IMG/VR virus record: IMGVR_UViG_3300017714_002189 | Span: 1-20,448 of that record | Length of the DNA stretch: 20,448 nucleotides | From: a virus | Reading direction: 5' to 3' (one strand) | Shown: piece after piece, positions 1 through 6,635 of the stretch | Position numbering within the stretch: position 1 is the stretch's first letter | How the letters are laid out: each line of letters opens with the position of its first letter | Notes under the pieces: model-generated | What the model was told of the DNA's origin: nothing | Seen by the model: only the letters and a program-made list of their open reading frames with translations | The model's database searches: none | Program-made: the position numbers and the translations under genes

Positions 1-2
1 AG

Positions 3-86
3 TATGGTGTTATAAATACCATTGTAAGAGAACTTAAAAAGAGCTCGGATTTGGAACTTGGATTGGGCAACGCCGACATCAAGTGA
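3..86 (+). CDS. C-terminal end of an upstream gene (partial)
   Basis: One frame is open from the left edge to a TGA at 84-86 and gives 27 residues ending in LGLGNADIK. The other two forward frames stop within about 40 bases. The peptide is charged and helix-like, with a normal composition for this genome (KKSSDLEL), so it is probably the tail of a gene that begins outside the window. I do not recognise the family. A late-promoter-like TATAAATA at 11-18 falls inside this frame. Confidence 0.45.
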   Translation, partial: YGVINTIVRELKKSSDLELGLGNADIK

Positions 87-110
87 CCCCATTTCTTCAA
101 AAGAGCTCGG
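37..110 (+). repeat. 12-bp direct repeat, two copies
   Basis: AAAAGAGCTCGG occurs at 37-48 and again at 99-110. The first copy is within the tail of the upstream gene and the second is in the untranslated stretch before hsp20. Apart from the second copy, 87-179 holds a weak inverted repeat (TGCAA at 125-129, TTGCA at 143-147) and the hsp20 ribosome binding site. A related but imperfect copy is at about 3600, at the start of the ParB-like gene. The role is unknown and chance is possible. Confidence 0.4.
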
Positions 111-179
111 TTCTCGAACATTAATGCAATGCTCATTAGAGGTTGCACATTATAAACTTGCTTAATAAAGGAGAAAGCT

Positions 180-599
180 ATGACTATATACGATGACGTA
201 TTCGGGAAATCATTCCCATTCGCAATAGGGTTCGACAGAACCGTTCAACTATTAAACCGTGCAGAACACTTGCACGATTCAACAAACTACCCACCTTACA
301 ACATTGTGAAACACAGTGATGAAGATTTCAGCGTGGAGTTAGGGGTTGCTGGATTTGACAAGAAGGAAATCTCTCTTACTAAAGAGAAGAACCAACTTAT
401 CATTGAAGGTAAGAAAGAAGAAAAAGATGAAAGAGAATTTGTACACAAATCTCTTGCAACTCGTTCTTTCAAAAGGTCATTCACACTTGCAGATGATATT
501 GTAATTGATTCAGCACATATTGAGAATGGTATTTTATCTATTCAATTAGTGAGAGAAATTCCCGAGGAAGATAAACCTCTAGAAATTAAAATCTCATAA
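180..599 (+). CDS. hsp20: Small heat-shock protein (Hsp20 / alpha-crystallin)
   Basis: This is a 139-residue ATP-independent holdase of the IbpA/Hsp20 class. Its N-terminus has the FPFAIGFDR stretch typical of bacterial and cyanophage Hsp20. An alpha-crystallin domain follows from about residue 45 (VELGVAGFDKKEISL) to about 130, with a GILSIQL strand near the end. The I-x-I tail motif (IKI) is at the extreme C-terminus. AAAGGAG about 6 bases before the ATG supports this start. Hsp20 genes are common in marine T4-like phages, where a role in folding or protecting phage proteins is assumed. No clear sigma70 promoter is visible upstream; TATAAA at 151-156 could be a weak -10. The next gene is separated by a hairpin and promoter. 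Confidence 0.93.
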   Translation: MTIYDDVFGKSFPFAIGFDRTVQLLNRAEHLHDSTNYPPYNIVKHSDEDFSVELGVAGFDKKEISLTKEKNQLIIEGKKEEKDEREFVHKSLATRSFKRSFTLADDIVIDSAHIENGILSIQLVREIPEEDKPLEIKIS

Positions 600-605
600 A
601 GCCTA

Positions 606-634
606 TATACAGATGCACCCATTTGTACTATAAT
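606..634 (+). promoter_or_regulatory. Putative sigma70-type promoter for peroxiredoxin
   Basis: The -10 is TATAAT at 629-634 and a weak -35 (TATACA) is at 606-611, with a 17-bp spacer. The stretch after the -10 (GGGTGTAT, then ATTATGGAG) resembles the one after the uvsX promoter (AGGTATAC, then ATTATGGAG), which suggests a shared early or middle promoter class. Confidence 0.55.
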
Positions 635-644
635 GGGTGTATCT
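611..644 (+). promoter_or_regulatory. Inverted repeat overlapping the peroxiredoxin promoter
   Basis: AGATGCACCCA (611-621) pairs with TGGGTGTATCT (634-644), an 11-bp stem with one G-U pair and a 12-base loop. The loop and right arm contain the presumed -10 element. There is no T-run, so a simple terminator is less likely than an operator or a 5' RNA structure, but an hsp20 3'-end hairpin cannot be excluded. Confidence 0.5.
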
Positions 645-663
645 ACTATTATGGAGATTAGAT

Positions 664-1191
664 ATGACAGATGAAAGAATAATGGGATTAGAAATTATCG
701 AAGGGGAAACTAGAGTACCCGAAGTAATCCTACCACAGAGAGTCGGTGGTGAATTCGTAACACTAGACACACAACAACAGTTTGCTGGTAAAAGAGTAAT
801 TGTATTTGGTTTGCCTGGCGCATTCACACCAACATGTTCAACTCAACAACTGCCTGGCTTTGATGAGAACTTTGAGAAGTTCCAAGAAAAAGGTATTGAT
901 GAGATTTACTGTGTATCAGTTAACGATACATTCGTAATGAACTCATGGTTCGAATCATTAGGTATCAAAAACGTTTACCCTCTTCCCGATGGTAACGGTG
1001 AGTTCACTCACTTGATTGGTGCAGAATGTTCTAAATCAAATCTTGGTTTTGGATATAGGTCTTGGAGATATGCAATAGTTGTTAATGATGGTGTAATTGA
1101 AAAAGCATTTATCGAAGATGGTTATCAAGACAATGCAGAGTCCGACCCCTACGAATTCTCAAGCCCAGAAAATCTATTAGAAAATCTTTAG
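664..1191 (+). CDS. Peroxiredoxin (Prx5/AhpC-TSA type)
   Basis: This 175-residue thiol peroxidase would reduce peroxides in the cytoplasm. The peroxidatic site is PGAFTPTCS with Cys58, preceded by a thioredoxin-fold strand (KRVIVFGLP). Downstream YCVSVNDTFVMNSW and the Phe-Gly-Tyr-Arg-Ser-Trp-Arg-Tyr stretch are typical of the Prx5 subgroup. Cys87 and Cys122 are further cysteines that could act as resolvers. No fused glutaredoxin domain is present. An upstream in-frame GTG at 637 would add nine residues, but TGGAG at 652-656 just before ATG 664 favours the shorter form. The stop is TAG, and the next gene's promoter begins within 10 bases. It is probably a host-derived gene countering oxidative stress during infection. 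Confidence 0.92.
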   Translation: MTDERIMGLEIIEGETRVPEVILPQRVGGEFVTLDTQQQFAGKRVIVFGLPGAFTPTCSTQQLPGFDENFEKFQEKGIDEIYCVSVNDTFVMNSWFESLGIKNVYPLPDGNGEFTHLIGAECSKSNLGFGYRSWRYAIVVNDGVIEKAFIEDGYQDNAESDPYEFSSPENLLENL

Positions 1192-1199
1192 AAACCGCC

Positions 1200-1229
1200 T
1201 TGACAGCATTGTGCTAAATACTGTATAAT
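1200..1229 (+). promoter_or_regulatory. Consensus sigma70-type promoter for the methyltransferase
   Basis: A perfect TTGACA (1200-1205) and a perfect TATAAT (1224-1229) are separated by 18 bp. The predicted transcript start falls at about 1236, which is the first ATG of the methyltransferase. The message would therefore have almost no leader. Confidence 0.85.
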
Positions 1230-1238
1230 GGAGTCATG

Positions 1239-2510
1239 ATGAGTAATAAATATTTTCAATACAACCTAGAAGACCTTCATCGTAACAGTGAAAGTAAACA
1301 GTTTAATTACATTACTTTCTTTGCTGGTGGTGGGGGTTCTTCATGTGGTTACAAACTCGCAGGTGGTGACGTTCGATACATGAACGAGTTCCAACAGATT
1401 CATGTTGACACCTACCTAGAAAATTTCCCCAATACAGTTCATGAATGTAGAGACATTAAAGAAGTCACTGCAGAAGGAATCATGGAGCTGACTGGACTTA
1501 AAAAATATGAATTAGATATCATGGATGGGTCACCACCTTGTCCACCATTTTCTATGGCAGGTTCCAAGAAAGAAGGATGGAATCAAGAGAAGATGGCATA
1601 TGGTATGAAGCAACAGAACATCGAAGACCTAACATGGGAAATGATTAGGATTGCTGAAGGGTTAATGCCTAAAGTTATAGTATGTGAGAACGTGAAAGGT
1701 CTCTCGATGGACTATGCAAGAGACCATCTAAACAAGATGGTAAATGATTTCGAAGCACTAGGATACTCAGTGACTTGGAAAATCATGAAGGGACATCAGC
1801 ATGGTGTACCTCAGAAGAGAGAAAGAGTATTCATGGTTGGTGTACGTGATGATGTACTAGAAGGTATTGGAATGCCTTGGATGTGTATGTCTTCAGTCTT
1901 CCCCGACCCAGTTAAAGAATTTGCATCCATTGAAGATGCAATTCAAGATTTAGAAACCGATGAAGAGAATATGAAGGATGCAGCTTATCTAGAAACTGCA
2001 ATGGACGATTCATCAAAAGGACATTGGGTAAATGGTTTTGAACAACATCCCGATGAGAAGTTCAAGGATTGTGGCCCATGTGGTGGAGTTACACCTATAC
2101 TACATGAGAGAGACAATCAAGCATATGTTTCTATTGGAGACCACATTGTTAAACCTTGGTTCCAAGAACAGATTAGAAACGGACACATACAACCCGAAGA
2201 CGAGAAACATTCTTACTACATGTCAAGAATAGTTCCTAAACATTTACCAGCTCATTCATTAACTGAACAGGGATGTCAACCCAAGTTTATGGGTGGTAAT
2301 CATTTCCATCACAGTGGTAGAAGAATTTACACACCAAAAGAAATGGTGAGATTAATGACTCTACCAAATGATTATAAAATGACTGGTGACTACAATGATA
2401 AAGGTGCAAGAATAGGATTGATGGTTGCACCATTATGTATGTATTACCTAGTCGAAAACATTAAAGGACAAATATTAGAACCATGGAATTCACTGCAACA
2501 AAAGACTTAG
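1239..2510 (+). CDS. DNA C5-cytosine methyltransferase
   Basis: This S-adenosylmethionine-dependent enzyme is predicted to methylate cytosine at C5 in DNA. Numbered from ATG 1236 (424 residues), it has motif I FFAGGGGSSCG (28-38), motif IV GSPPCPPFS (98-106) with catalytic Cys102, motif VI ENV (151-153) and motif VIII VPQKRER (191-197). A C-terminal motif IX/X block (RRIYTPKEMVRLM, then GLMVAPLCMYYLVENI) completes it, so the enzyme looks intact. The usual PCQ in motif IV is PCP. ATG occurs at both 1236 and 1239; GGAG at 1230-1233 is better spaced for 1239, whereas a leaderless message would use 1236. The gene overlaps the TET-like gene by 28 bases. This fits a base-modification pathway better than a restriction system, and no restriction endonuclease is visible. 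The recognition sequence cannot be read from the protein. Confidence 0.93.
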   Translation: MSNKYFQYNLEDLHRNSESKQFNYITFFAGGGGSSCGYKLAGGDVRYMNEFQQIHVDTYLENFPNTVHECRDIKEVTAEGIMELTGLKKYELDIMDGSPPCPPFSMAGSKKEGWNQEKMAYGMKQQNIEDLTWEMIRIAEGLMPKVIVCENVKGLSMDYARDHLNKMVNDFEALGYSVTWKIMKGHQHGVPQKRERVFMVGVRDDVLEGIGMPWMCMSSVFPDPVKEFASIEDAIQDLETDEENMKDAAYLETAMDDSSKGHWVNGFEQHPDEKFKDCGPCGGVTPILHERDNQAYVSIGDHIVKPWFQEQIRNGHIQPEDEKHSYYMSRIVPKHLPAHSLTEQGCQPKFMGGNHFHHSGRRIYTPKEMVRLMTLPNDYKMTGDYNDKGARIGLMVAPLCMYYLVENIKGQILEPWNSLQQKT

Positions 2511-3484
2511 GATTTAAAGAAACATTTAAGAAATGGAACGGTAAGTATCTTACTGAAGATTCTTATGACACTGTTATCTCATCCATTGGTGTAGAAGATG
2601 ATACTATTAAAATATACAAACCTCATGGTACACTCATGGGTGAAACTTTACTTGCATGTATAGTAAAGAAAGCATACAAAGGTAAAACTTATAGAACAGT
2701 TAAAGACACTTTGTTCTCTATAGATGATACATCTACAATGAGAGCAAATGCAGCCGGGCCTATCGACCACGAAGAAATGAAAGCAAAAGGATTAATCGAA
2801 GGTAAAGACTATGTCCTAAGAACTCCAAACAGTTATTATCCATTAAAGAAGAACGGTGAGTTCAATCGTATTGCAGAAGCAAATGAGATTCATTCAGTTC
2901 TAATCGGGTATAAACGTGGCAGATTCACAGGAATGATTAAGGCAAGTGGTTGGATGGATAAGAAAGCAAACAAAGAAAAGTTTGAAACCCTTCAACAGAT
3001 TGCACAAGTAAATGAACAAGCATTAAAGACTGCAGTTCCCGAGATATGGAATATGCAAAGAACATTTGCAGATGAATGTATAGAAGAGAAATACCATATC
3101 GGTGGAGCTCCTATGACAGCGTTATCTGCAAACAAATATTCAACTGGTGGGACTGCAAAGATGTCTGCACATTTGGATGGTAAAGATTTAGAGTTCGGAA
3201 TGACAACTATGTGTGTCTTCCGTATTGGAGAATTTGGGGGTGCATACTTATGTTTCCCTAGATATGGTATTGCTATTGAAGCAGATGATGGAGACGTACT
3301 GATTGCAGATTCAAATGAATTGCACGGTGTATCACCTATCACTGGTGAAGGAGTAAGGTTATCATGTGTTGCATAGTGTGATGAACATGTTGCAACTAAA
3401 GGGAGAGCTGGAAAGACTGAGAATCCTATCGGCCCACATGCTGGAAAGTATGAGGAGAAAGGTTCACTCGACAGCTTTTTCTAG
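2483..3484 (+). CDS. TET/JBP-like 2OG-Fe(II) dioxygenase with in-frame TAG
   Basis: Predicted to oxidise 5-methylcytosine in DNA to 5-hydroxymethylcytosine, using Fe(II) and 2-oxoglutarate. The double-stranded beta-helix core has HLD (His230, Asp232), the strand GGAYLCFPRYGIAIEADDGDV, His281 in ELHGVSP and Arg292 in GVRLS, matching the iron and 2OG ligands of TET/JBP enzymes. The frame is interrupted by TAG at 3374-3376 (codon 298) directly after RLSCVA. In TET/JBP proteins, as I recall them, this site reads (S)LVFYC, so the TAG stands where Tyr is expected. The frame then stays open for 35 more residues starting CDEHVATKG and ending GSLDSFF, then TAG 3482-3484, with a backup TAA at 3488. The tail matches the polymerase C-terminus. 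It may be recoded, suppressed, a recent nonsense mutation or a sequencing error. It directly overlaps the C5 methyltransferase, which supplies the likely substrate. Confidence 0.82.
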
Positions 3485-3486
3485 AC

Positions 3487-3493
3487 CTAAATA
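3487..3493 (+). promoter_or_regulatory. T4-late-type promoter heptamer CTAAATA
   Basis: CTAAATA lies just after the end of the TET-like frame and before the ParB-like gene. A transcript from it would have a leader of roughly 70 bases containing a possible 22-residue ORF. Single late heptamers also occur by chance inside genes here, so support is positional only. Confidence 0.45.
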
Positions 3494-3496
3494 ATA

Positions 3497-3565
3497 ATGT
3501 ATCAACTGGAACGTTTCCTTTTGGACATCAAACGTCAAATCATATCCCCGTGGGATAAGGAGTAA
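3497..3565 (+). CDS. Possible 22-residue leader ORF
   Basis: ATG 3497 opens a short frame (MYQLERFLLDIKRQIISPWD, then KE) ending with TAA 3563-3565, two bases before the ParB-like start. It has no obvious ribosome binding site of its own, but a late heptamer sits 3 bases upstream. The AAGGAG of the next gene lies within its last codons, so translation of the two could be coupled. Coding status is uncertain. Confidence 0.22.
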   Translation: MYQLERFLLDIKRQIISPWDKE

Positions 3566-3567
3566 AA

Positions 3568-4704
3568 ATGACAACACAACAACACCTGTTCGCAGGTTTA
3601 AAAAAGAGCTACGATATAGAACTCACCCGAGAACTATGTCCACCCAAAGAAACTTATCAAACTTGTAAATTCAAGAAAAGACTTGTAGTACACAAGGATA
3701 AGATTCACATCATTGACCCTATTACAGGGGAACCATTGCAACCGAGAGAAGAAATCAATCTCACTCAAAATGTTATTGAGATTAAAACTTCATTCAAGTA
3801 CAGAGGTTGGTTACATTCAGAAGAACCATTATTTGTACAAGTCGCTGCTGATGGAAACTTCATTCTAAGAAGTGGATTCAACAGATACAAAGCTGCAACG
3901 GAAAGTGGTTGGGAATATCTATTAGTAGATGTGTATGAAGATGCACCAGTCCAAAAGGACAACATTGCATTTAAGTATGTTTGTAACAATACTAACCTAC
4001 CATCTAAACCTAATAAAGATATTGACTTCATTAGAGGTGTAGTAGAAGCGATTGATGCAAATGCAATCAATCAAGAAGTCGAAGAAGAGATAATCTCATT
4101 CTTAAAACAAATCACATCAACAGATGATGGTATGCGTTTAAAGACAGATGAAGAGATTGTCAATTATGTCGATGTAACAGAAGTAAATGACGATGGTTCA
4201 GAGAGTACTATTCAAGAACTATCAACTTCATGTTTACTATATAAGGTCTACAGACAGAGAGGAAAGAACAGAAACATTCTACCGTTAGATGGTAAGGGTG
4301 CAAACCAAATTCTAAACTCTCTTGGAAAGGGATGGGCTGGAGCAAGAAACAAAGATGTAACTGAGTTAGGTTATTGTTTTGAGAAGAAGACTACATGTCA
4401 CAGGATACTGTGGGATGGTATGAAGCTTTATAACAAGTATCAAACACCTATCATGTTATATGGTTATGTTGAGAATCCCTCATCAATGACTTTAAAGTCT
4501 GATAGAATAGAAACACTTGCAAGATACGAGTGGTTCATAGAAGAATGTGTAAGAAGATTTACGGATTCTCTTGACTATCACAAGATGGGACTTAACTTCA
4601 TGGAACTTGAATGGAAGTTCAGAGAAATCTTTCAGTGGGGTGGATTTATACCTCAAGATAAAACACCACATTGTGATGAAAGTGGAAGGATAGTAGAACT
4701 ATGA
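3568..4704 (+). CDS. ParB/sulfiredoxin-fold protein
   Basis: This is a 378-residue protein. At about residues 95-125 the segment NFILRSGFNRYKAATESGW is followed by LLVDVYED. This matches the core of the ParB-like nuclease/Srx fold (R-x-G-x-x-R-x-x-A, then a strand), whose members include nucleotide-hydrolysing and DNA-acting enzymes. The preceding stretch (IEIKTSFKYRGWLHSEEPL) fits the usual N-terminal strand and helix. The C-terminal 250 residues are mixed alpha/beta with no domain I know; they contain several Cys and a Lys/Arg-rich loop near residue 230. AAGGAG 5 bases before ATG supports the start. Its TGA overlaps the kinase ATG, so the two are probably co-translated. Its position between the TET-like and kinase genes suggests a role in base modification or in choosing target DNA, but that is inferred from context. 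Confidence 0.7.
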   Translation: MTTQQHLFAGLKKSYDIELTRELCPPKETYQTCKFKKRLVVHKDKIHIIDPITGEPLQPREEINLTQNVIEIKTSFKYRGWLHSEEPLFVQVAADGNFILRSGFNRYKAATESGWEYLLVDVYEDAPVQKDNIAFKYVCNNTNLPSKPNKDIDFIRGVVEAIDANAINQEVEEEIISFLKQITSTDDGMRLKTDEEIVNYVDVTEVNDDGSESTIQELSTSCLLYKVYRQRGKNRNILPLDGKGANQILNSLGKGWAGARNKDVTELGYCFEKKTTCHRILWDGMKLYNKYQTPIMLYGYVENPSSMTLKSDRIETLARYEWFIEECVRRFTDSLDYHKMGLNFMELEWKFREIFQWGGFIPQDKTPHCDESGRIVEL

Positions 4705-5234
4705 TTATAATGGTTGGTGGAGTTCCATGTTCGGGAAAGTCAACTCTCATGAGAAGACTTATCTCTAGGTTAGATGAACCCAATCTAATTGAACCGATGA
4801 AACTATTTAAGTGCCAAGAACATGGTGACATATTAGTAGTCGGTCAATATCCCGAGGGAGAGACATTCGGCGGAACTGATAAGCTCTCTCACGGTTCTAT
4901 CCCACAGTTTAGAGAGTTCATTGAAGCAATGAACATTGCATACAAACATGTTCTTATAGAAGGTGACAGATACTTTAGAGGAGTAGACATAGAATGGTTA
5001 ATGGATAATCATGAAGCAAGAGTCTATGTACTTACTGTAGGACTAGAAGAAGAACATAATCGTCATGCAGAAAGAGGAGACACACAATCAGAAGTGTGGT
5101 TAAAGGGAAGAAGAAGTCAGATAAATAATATATTAACAAACATGAACTTGTTAGGACAACTACAGATTCGTGATAATGATTCAATAGAATCATCTATGAA
5201 AATAGAGGAAGAAATTTATGCCAGAATTATTTGA
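4701..5234 (+). CDS. P-loop kinase resembling phage hydroxymethyl-base DNA kinases
   Basis: This 177-residue P-loop NTPase has a Walker A at GGVPCSGKST (residues 6-15). The segment VVGQYPEGETFGGTDKLSHG resembles the G-x-Y-x-F-G-G-T-D-x-L-S signature I associate with phage kinases that phosphorylate hydroxymethylated pyrimidines in DNA. VLIEGDRYF gives the Walker B-like strand. A C-terminal helix-rich part carries a lid with Arg residues (NRHAERGDTQSEVW, then KGRRSQ). In a cluster with a C5 methyltransferase and a TET-like enzyme, the natural substrate would be 5hmC in DNA. An ordinary nucleotide or polynucleotide kinase cannot be ruled out. ATG 4701 overlaps the stop of the ParB-like gene, and its own end overlaps the next gene by 17 bases. 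Confidence 0.75.
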   Translation: MIIMVGGVPCSGKSTLMRRLISRLDEPNLIEPMKLFKCQEHGDILVVGQYPEGETFGGTDKLSHGSIPQFREFIEAMNIAYKHVLIEGDRYFRGVDIEWLMDNHEARVYVLTVGLEEEHNRHAERGDTQSEVWLKGRRSQINNILTNMNLLGQLQIRDNDSIESSMKIEEEIYARII

Positions 5235-5523
5235 TAAAAAGGTCTACATGGTAGTAGAAAATCCATCCGAAGAAGATGCAGCTATTGAATTGACTGGTGG
5301 AGAATGGGATGGATTAGTATACCAATATGGTAAGTTACAATTCGAAGAAGGTAAACCAAATATTAACTTCCAAAGAACTATAAGAAGGTTTCCACACGGC
5401 CAAGAAAAGACAGATATTGGACTTGAGGAACTCCTAAATAATAGTGAATTAAATGACCTCATGGGTGAAATCCTCATGGAATTGGTCGATGAACAAATGA
5501 AACGAGAACAAGATGCCAAATAA
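5218..5523 (+). CDS. Conserved-looking hypothetical protein
   Basis: A 101-residue acidic protein of unknown function. The first half looks like a small beta-rich fold (KKVYMVVENPSEEDAAIELT, then GGEWDGLVYQYGKLQF). The second half is an acidic amphipathic helix (LMGEILMELVDEQMKREQ). I recall similar small proteins with an IELTGGE-type segment in T4-like marine phages but know no role. The start overlaps the end of the kinase gene, which suggests translational coupling and membership of the same operon. Confidence 0.75.
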   Translation: MPELFDKKVYMVVENPSEEDAAIELTGGEWDGLVYQYGKLQFEEGKPNINFQRTIRRFPHGQEKTDIGLEELLNNSELNDLMGEILMELVDEQMKREQDAK

Positions 5524-5671
5524 TGCAAGACAAGTAAAAATACAACTAGATAACGGAGAAATGATTTATCCCGAAATAACTTATACGGATGAGTCTGACT
5601 TTGATGCTAAAGTTGCACAATACATTGCCGACAACGGTGGAACATACTTAGGAGAGTATCAAGAATTATGA
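5513..5671 (+). CDS. Small hypothetical protein (52 aa)
   Basis: ATG 5513 lies inside the last codons of the preceding gene. The frame encodes 52 residues starting MPNNARQVKIQLDNGEMIYP and ending GTYLGEYQEL. Its TGA (5669-5671) overlaps the lysozyme ATG at 5668. The alternating charged and hydrophobic strand pattern, together with start and stop overlaps at both ends, supports a real gene. It also has a CCC-Glu codon pair like its neighbours. No family is recognised; a small beta-fold protein is likely. Confidence 0.7.
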   Translation: MPNNARQVKIQLDNGEMIYPEITYTDESDFDAKVAQYIADNGGTYLGEYQEL

Positions 5672-6117
5672 ACAGGGAAATATTGAAGGAACAAATTAAA
5701 AGACACGAAGGTGAAGTATTAGAAGTCTATGCAGACTCATTAGGATACTTAACTTTTGGAGTGGGACATCTAATCAAAGAAGGTGACCCCGAACATGGTC
5801 AACCAGTTGGAACACCAGTATCACAACAAAGAGTTGATGATGTATATGATTATGATTTTGATAAACACGTTGCAGAAGCAATTCATGTTTTTGGAAGCGA
5901 TGAAGCATTTTATAATCTACCCGAAGATATACAACATGTATTAGTCAACATGACTTTTAACTTAGGTGCAACAAGACTAGGATACTTTAAAGGTATGATA
6001 GGTGCAGCTAGAGCTCATGATTGGAAAAAAATGGCATATGAAATGGAAGATTCCAAATGGTTTGGACAGGTCGGAAGACGTTCGAAAGAACTACAGGAGC
6101 TTGTATTAAATGTCTAA
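5668..6117 (+). CDS. T4-type lysozyme (GH24 endolysin)
   Basis: This 149-residue muramidase cleaves the peptidoglycan MurNAc-GlcNAc bond. The catalytic triad of T4 lysozyme is reproduced: Glu14 in RHEG, Asp23 in YADSLG and Thr29 in YLTFGVGH. Later helices include VLVNMTFNLGATRLGYF and the KWFGQVGRRSKEL segment that matches the T4 SRWYNQTPNRAKR region. Length is close to T4 gpe (164). There is no signal peptide, so a separate holin or membrane disruption would be needed for release. It sits between early-type genes rather than beside tail or holin genes, and overlaps both neighbours by a few bases. A virion-associated role is possible but not indicated. Confidence 0.93.
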   Translation: MNREILKEQIKRHEGEVLEVYADSLGYLTFGVGHLIKEGDPEHGQPVGTPVSQQRVDDVYDYDFDKHVAEAIHVFGSDEAFYNLPEDIQHVLVNMTFNLGATRLGYFKGMIGAARAHDWKKMAYEMEDSKWFGQVGRRSKELQELVLNV

Positions 6118-6376
6118 TCTTATCAAATGCCTCCGTTTAGAAAACGGAGACGTTGTTATTGGTAAAGTGAAAGAGTCGTTTTTTAAATATACTGTAGAAG
6201 AAGCACATGCTTGTATCGTATCAGTAGAAGGGGAACAAATGGAAGTGGGTCTAGCTCCATGGATTCCTTATGCAAAGGATTTTACCTTTGACATATCAAA
6301 AGTCAGAGTAGTGGCATGTTTTGAACCTAGACCAAACCTTGCAACAAACTACAAGGTATTAACTGGAAATAAATAA
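6110..6376 (+). CDS. Small Sm/LSm-like beta-fold protein
   Basis: An 88-residue protein beginning MSNLIKCLRLENGDVVIGKV. The pattern 'xLxNGDVVIGKV' followed by strands (ACIVSVEGEQMEVGLAPW) and a final KVRVVACFEP strand resembles the Sm-like small proteins I recall from cyanophages and other T4-like phages. These are suspected RNA or nucleic-acid binders. AGGAG at 6096-6100 precedes ATG 6110. It overlaps the lysozyme gene by 8 bases and ends in TAATG shared with the next gene. The fold is assigned by pattern only. Confidence 0.68.
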   Translation: MSNLIKCLRLENGDVVIGKVKESFFKYTVEEAHACIVSVEGEQMEVGLAPWIPYAKDFTFDISKVRVVACFEPRPNLATNYKVLTGNK

Positions 6377-6612
6377 TGGTAGATTTTACATCAAAAGTGC
6401 TTAACGCACAAATCAAACAGGCTGATGCAATGATTGAGAAACACAAAATCAATGTAGAAGTCCTCACAAAAAATGCAGTAGGTGTTGCAGAACATCCCGA
6501 CACAATGGAAACAGTAGAGAAAGAATTAGAAAGAATTTCATACTGGACAGATATCAAGTCGGCTGCTCTAAATAATTTCGATTTCGAGAACAAAAGAACA
6601 TTGACAGAATAG
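6376..6612 (+). CDS. Hypothetical helical protein
   Basis: A 78-residue protein that is almost entirely predicted helix, with a heptad-like pattern (LNAQIKQADAMIEKHKINVE and ETVEKELERISYWTDIKSAA). It has no motif I know. ATG 6376 overlaps the TAA of the preceding gene. The stop is TAG at 6610-6612, inside the promoter region of gene 43, whose -35 box (TTGACA) overlaps its last codons. It is probably a small accessory protein of the replication region; the function is unknown. Confidence 0.62.
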   Translation: MVDFTSKVLNAQIKQADAMIEKHKINVEVLTKNAVGVAEHPDTMETVEKELERISYWTDIKSAALNNFDFENKRTLTE

Positions 6613-6629
6613 ACCCACTGTAGTATAAT
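6601..6629 (+). promoter_or_regulatory. Consensus sigma70-type promoter for gene 43
   Basis: Perfect TTGACA (6601-6606) and perfect TATAAT (6624-6629) with a 17-bp spacer. The predicted start falls at about 6636, the A of the polymerase ATG, and no ribosome binding site precedes that ATG. Confidence 0.85.
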
Positions 6630-6635
6630 TACTGT

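Noticed and set aside
11-18. TATAAATA late-promoter octamer at the left edge
   Set aside because: It lies inside an open frame that looks like the end of a gene, and no start codon follows at the usual distance. It was not annotated as a promoter.
651-674. Mini-ORFs beginning ATGGAG just before the peroxiredoxin and uvsX starts (651 and 10308)
   Set aside because: They are only 7-8 codons, and the GGAG within them serves as the ribosome binding site of the real gene. They were treated as coincidence.
1189-1218. Possible TAG readthrough of peroxiredoxin
   Set aside because: The extension is only eight residues and runs into the consensus promoter of the methyltransferase. The protein already ends at a normal family end.
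2508-2591. Possible TAG readthrough of the methyltransferase
   Set aside because: The extension would be a frame-shifted shadow of the TET-like gene, and the enzyme is already complete at the TAG.
5121-5127. ATAAATA inside the kinase gene; also CTAAATA at 12248-12254 and 15047-15053, and ATAAATA at 6369-6375
   Set aside because: The first three are internal to genes with no start nearby. The last touches the next ATG directly, which would put the transcript start inside the gene. They show that the heptamer also occurs by chance in AT-rich DNA.
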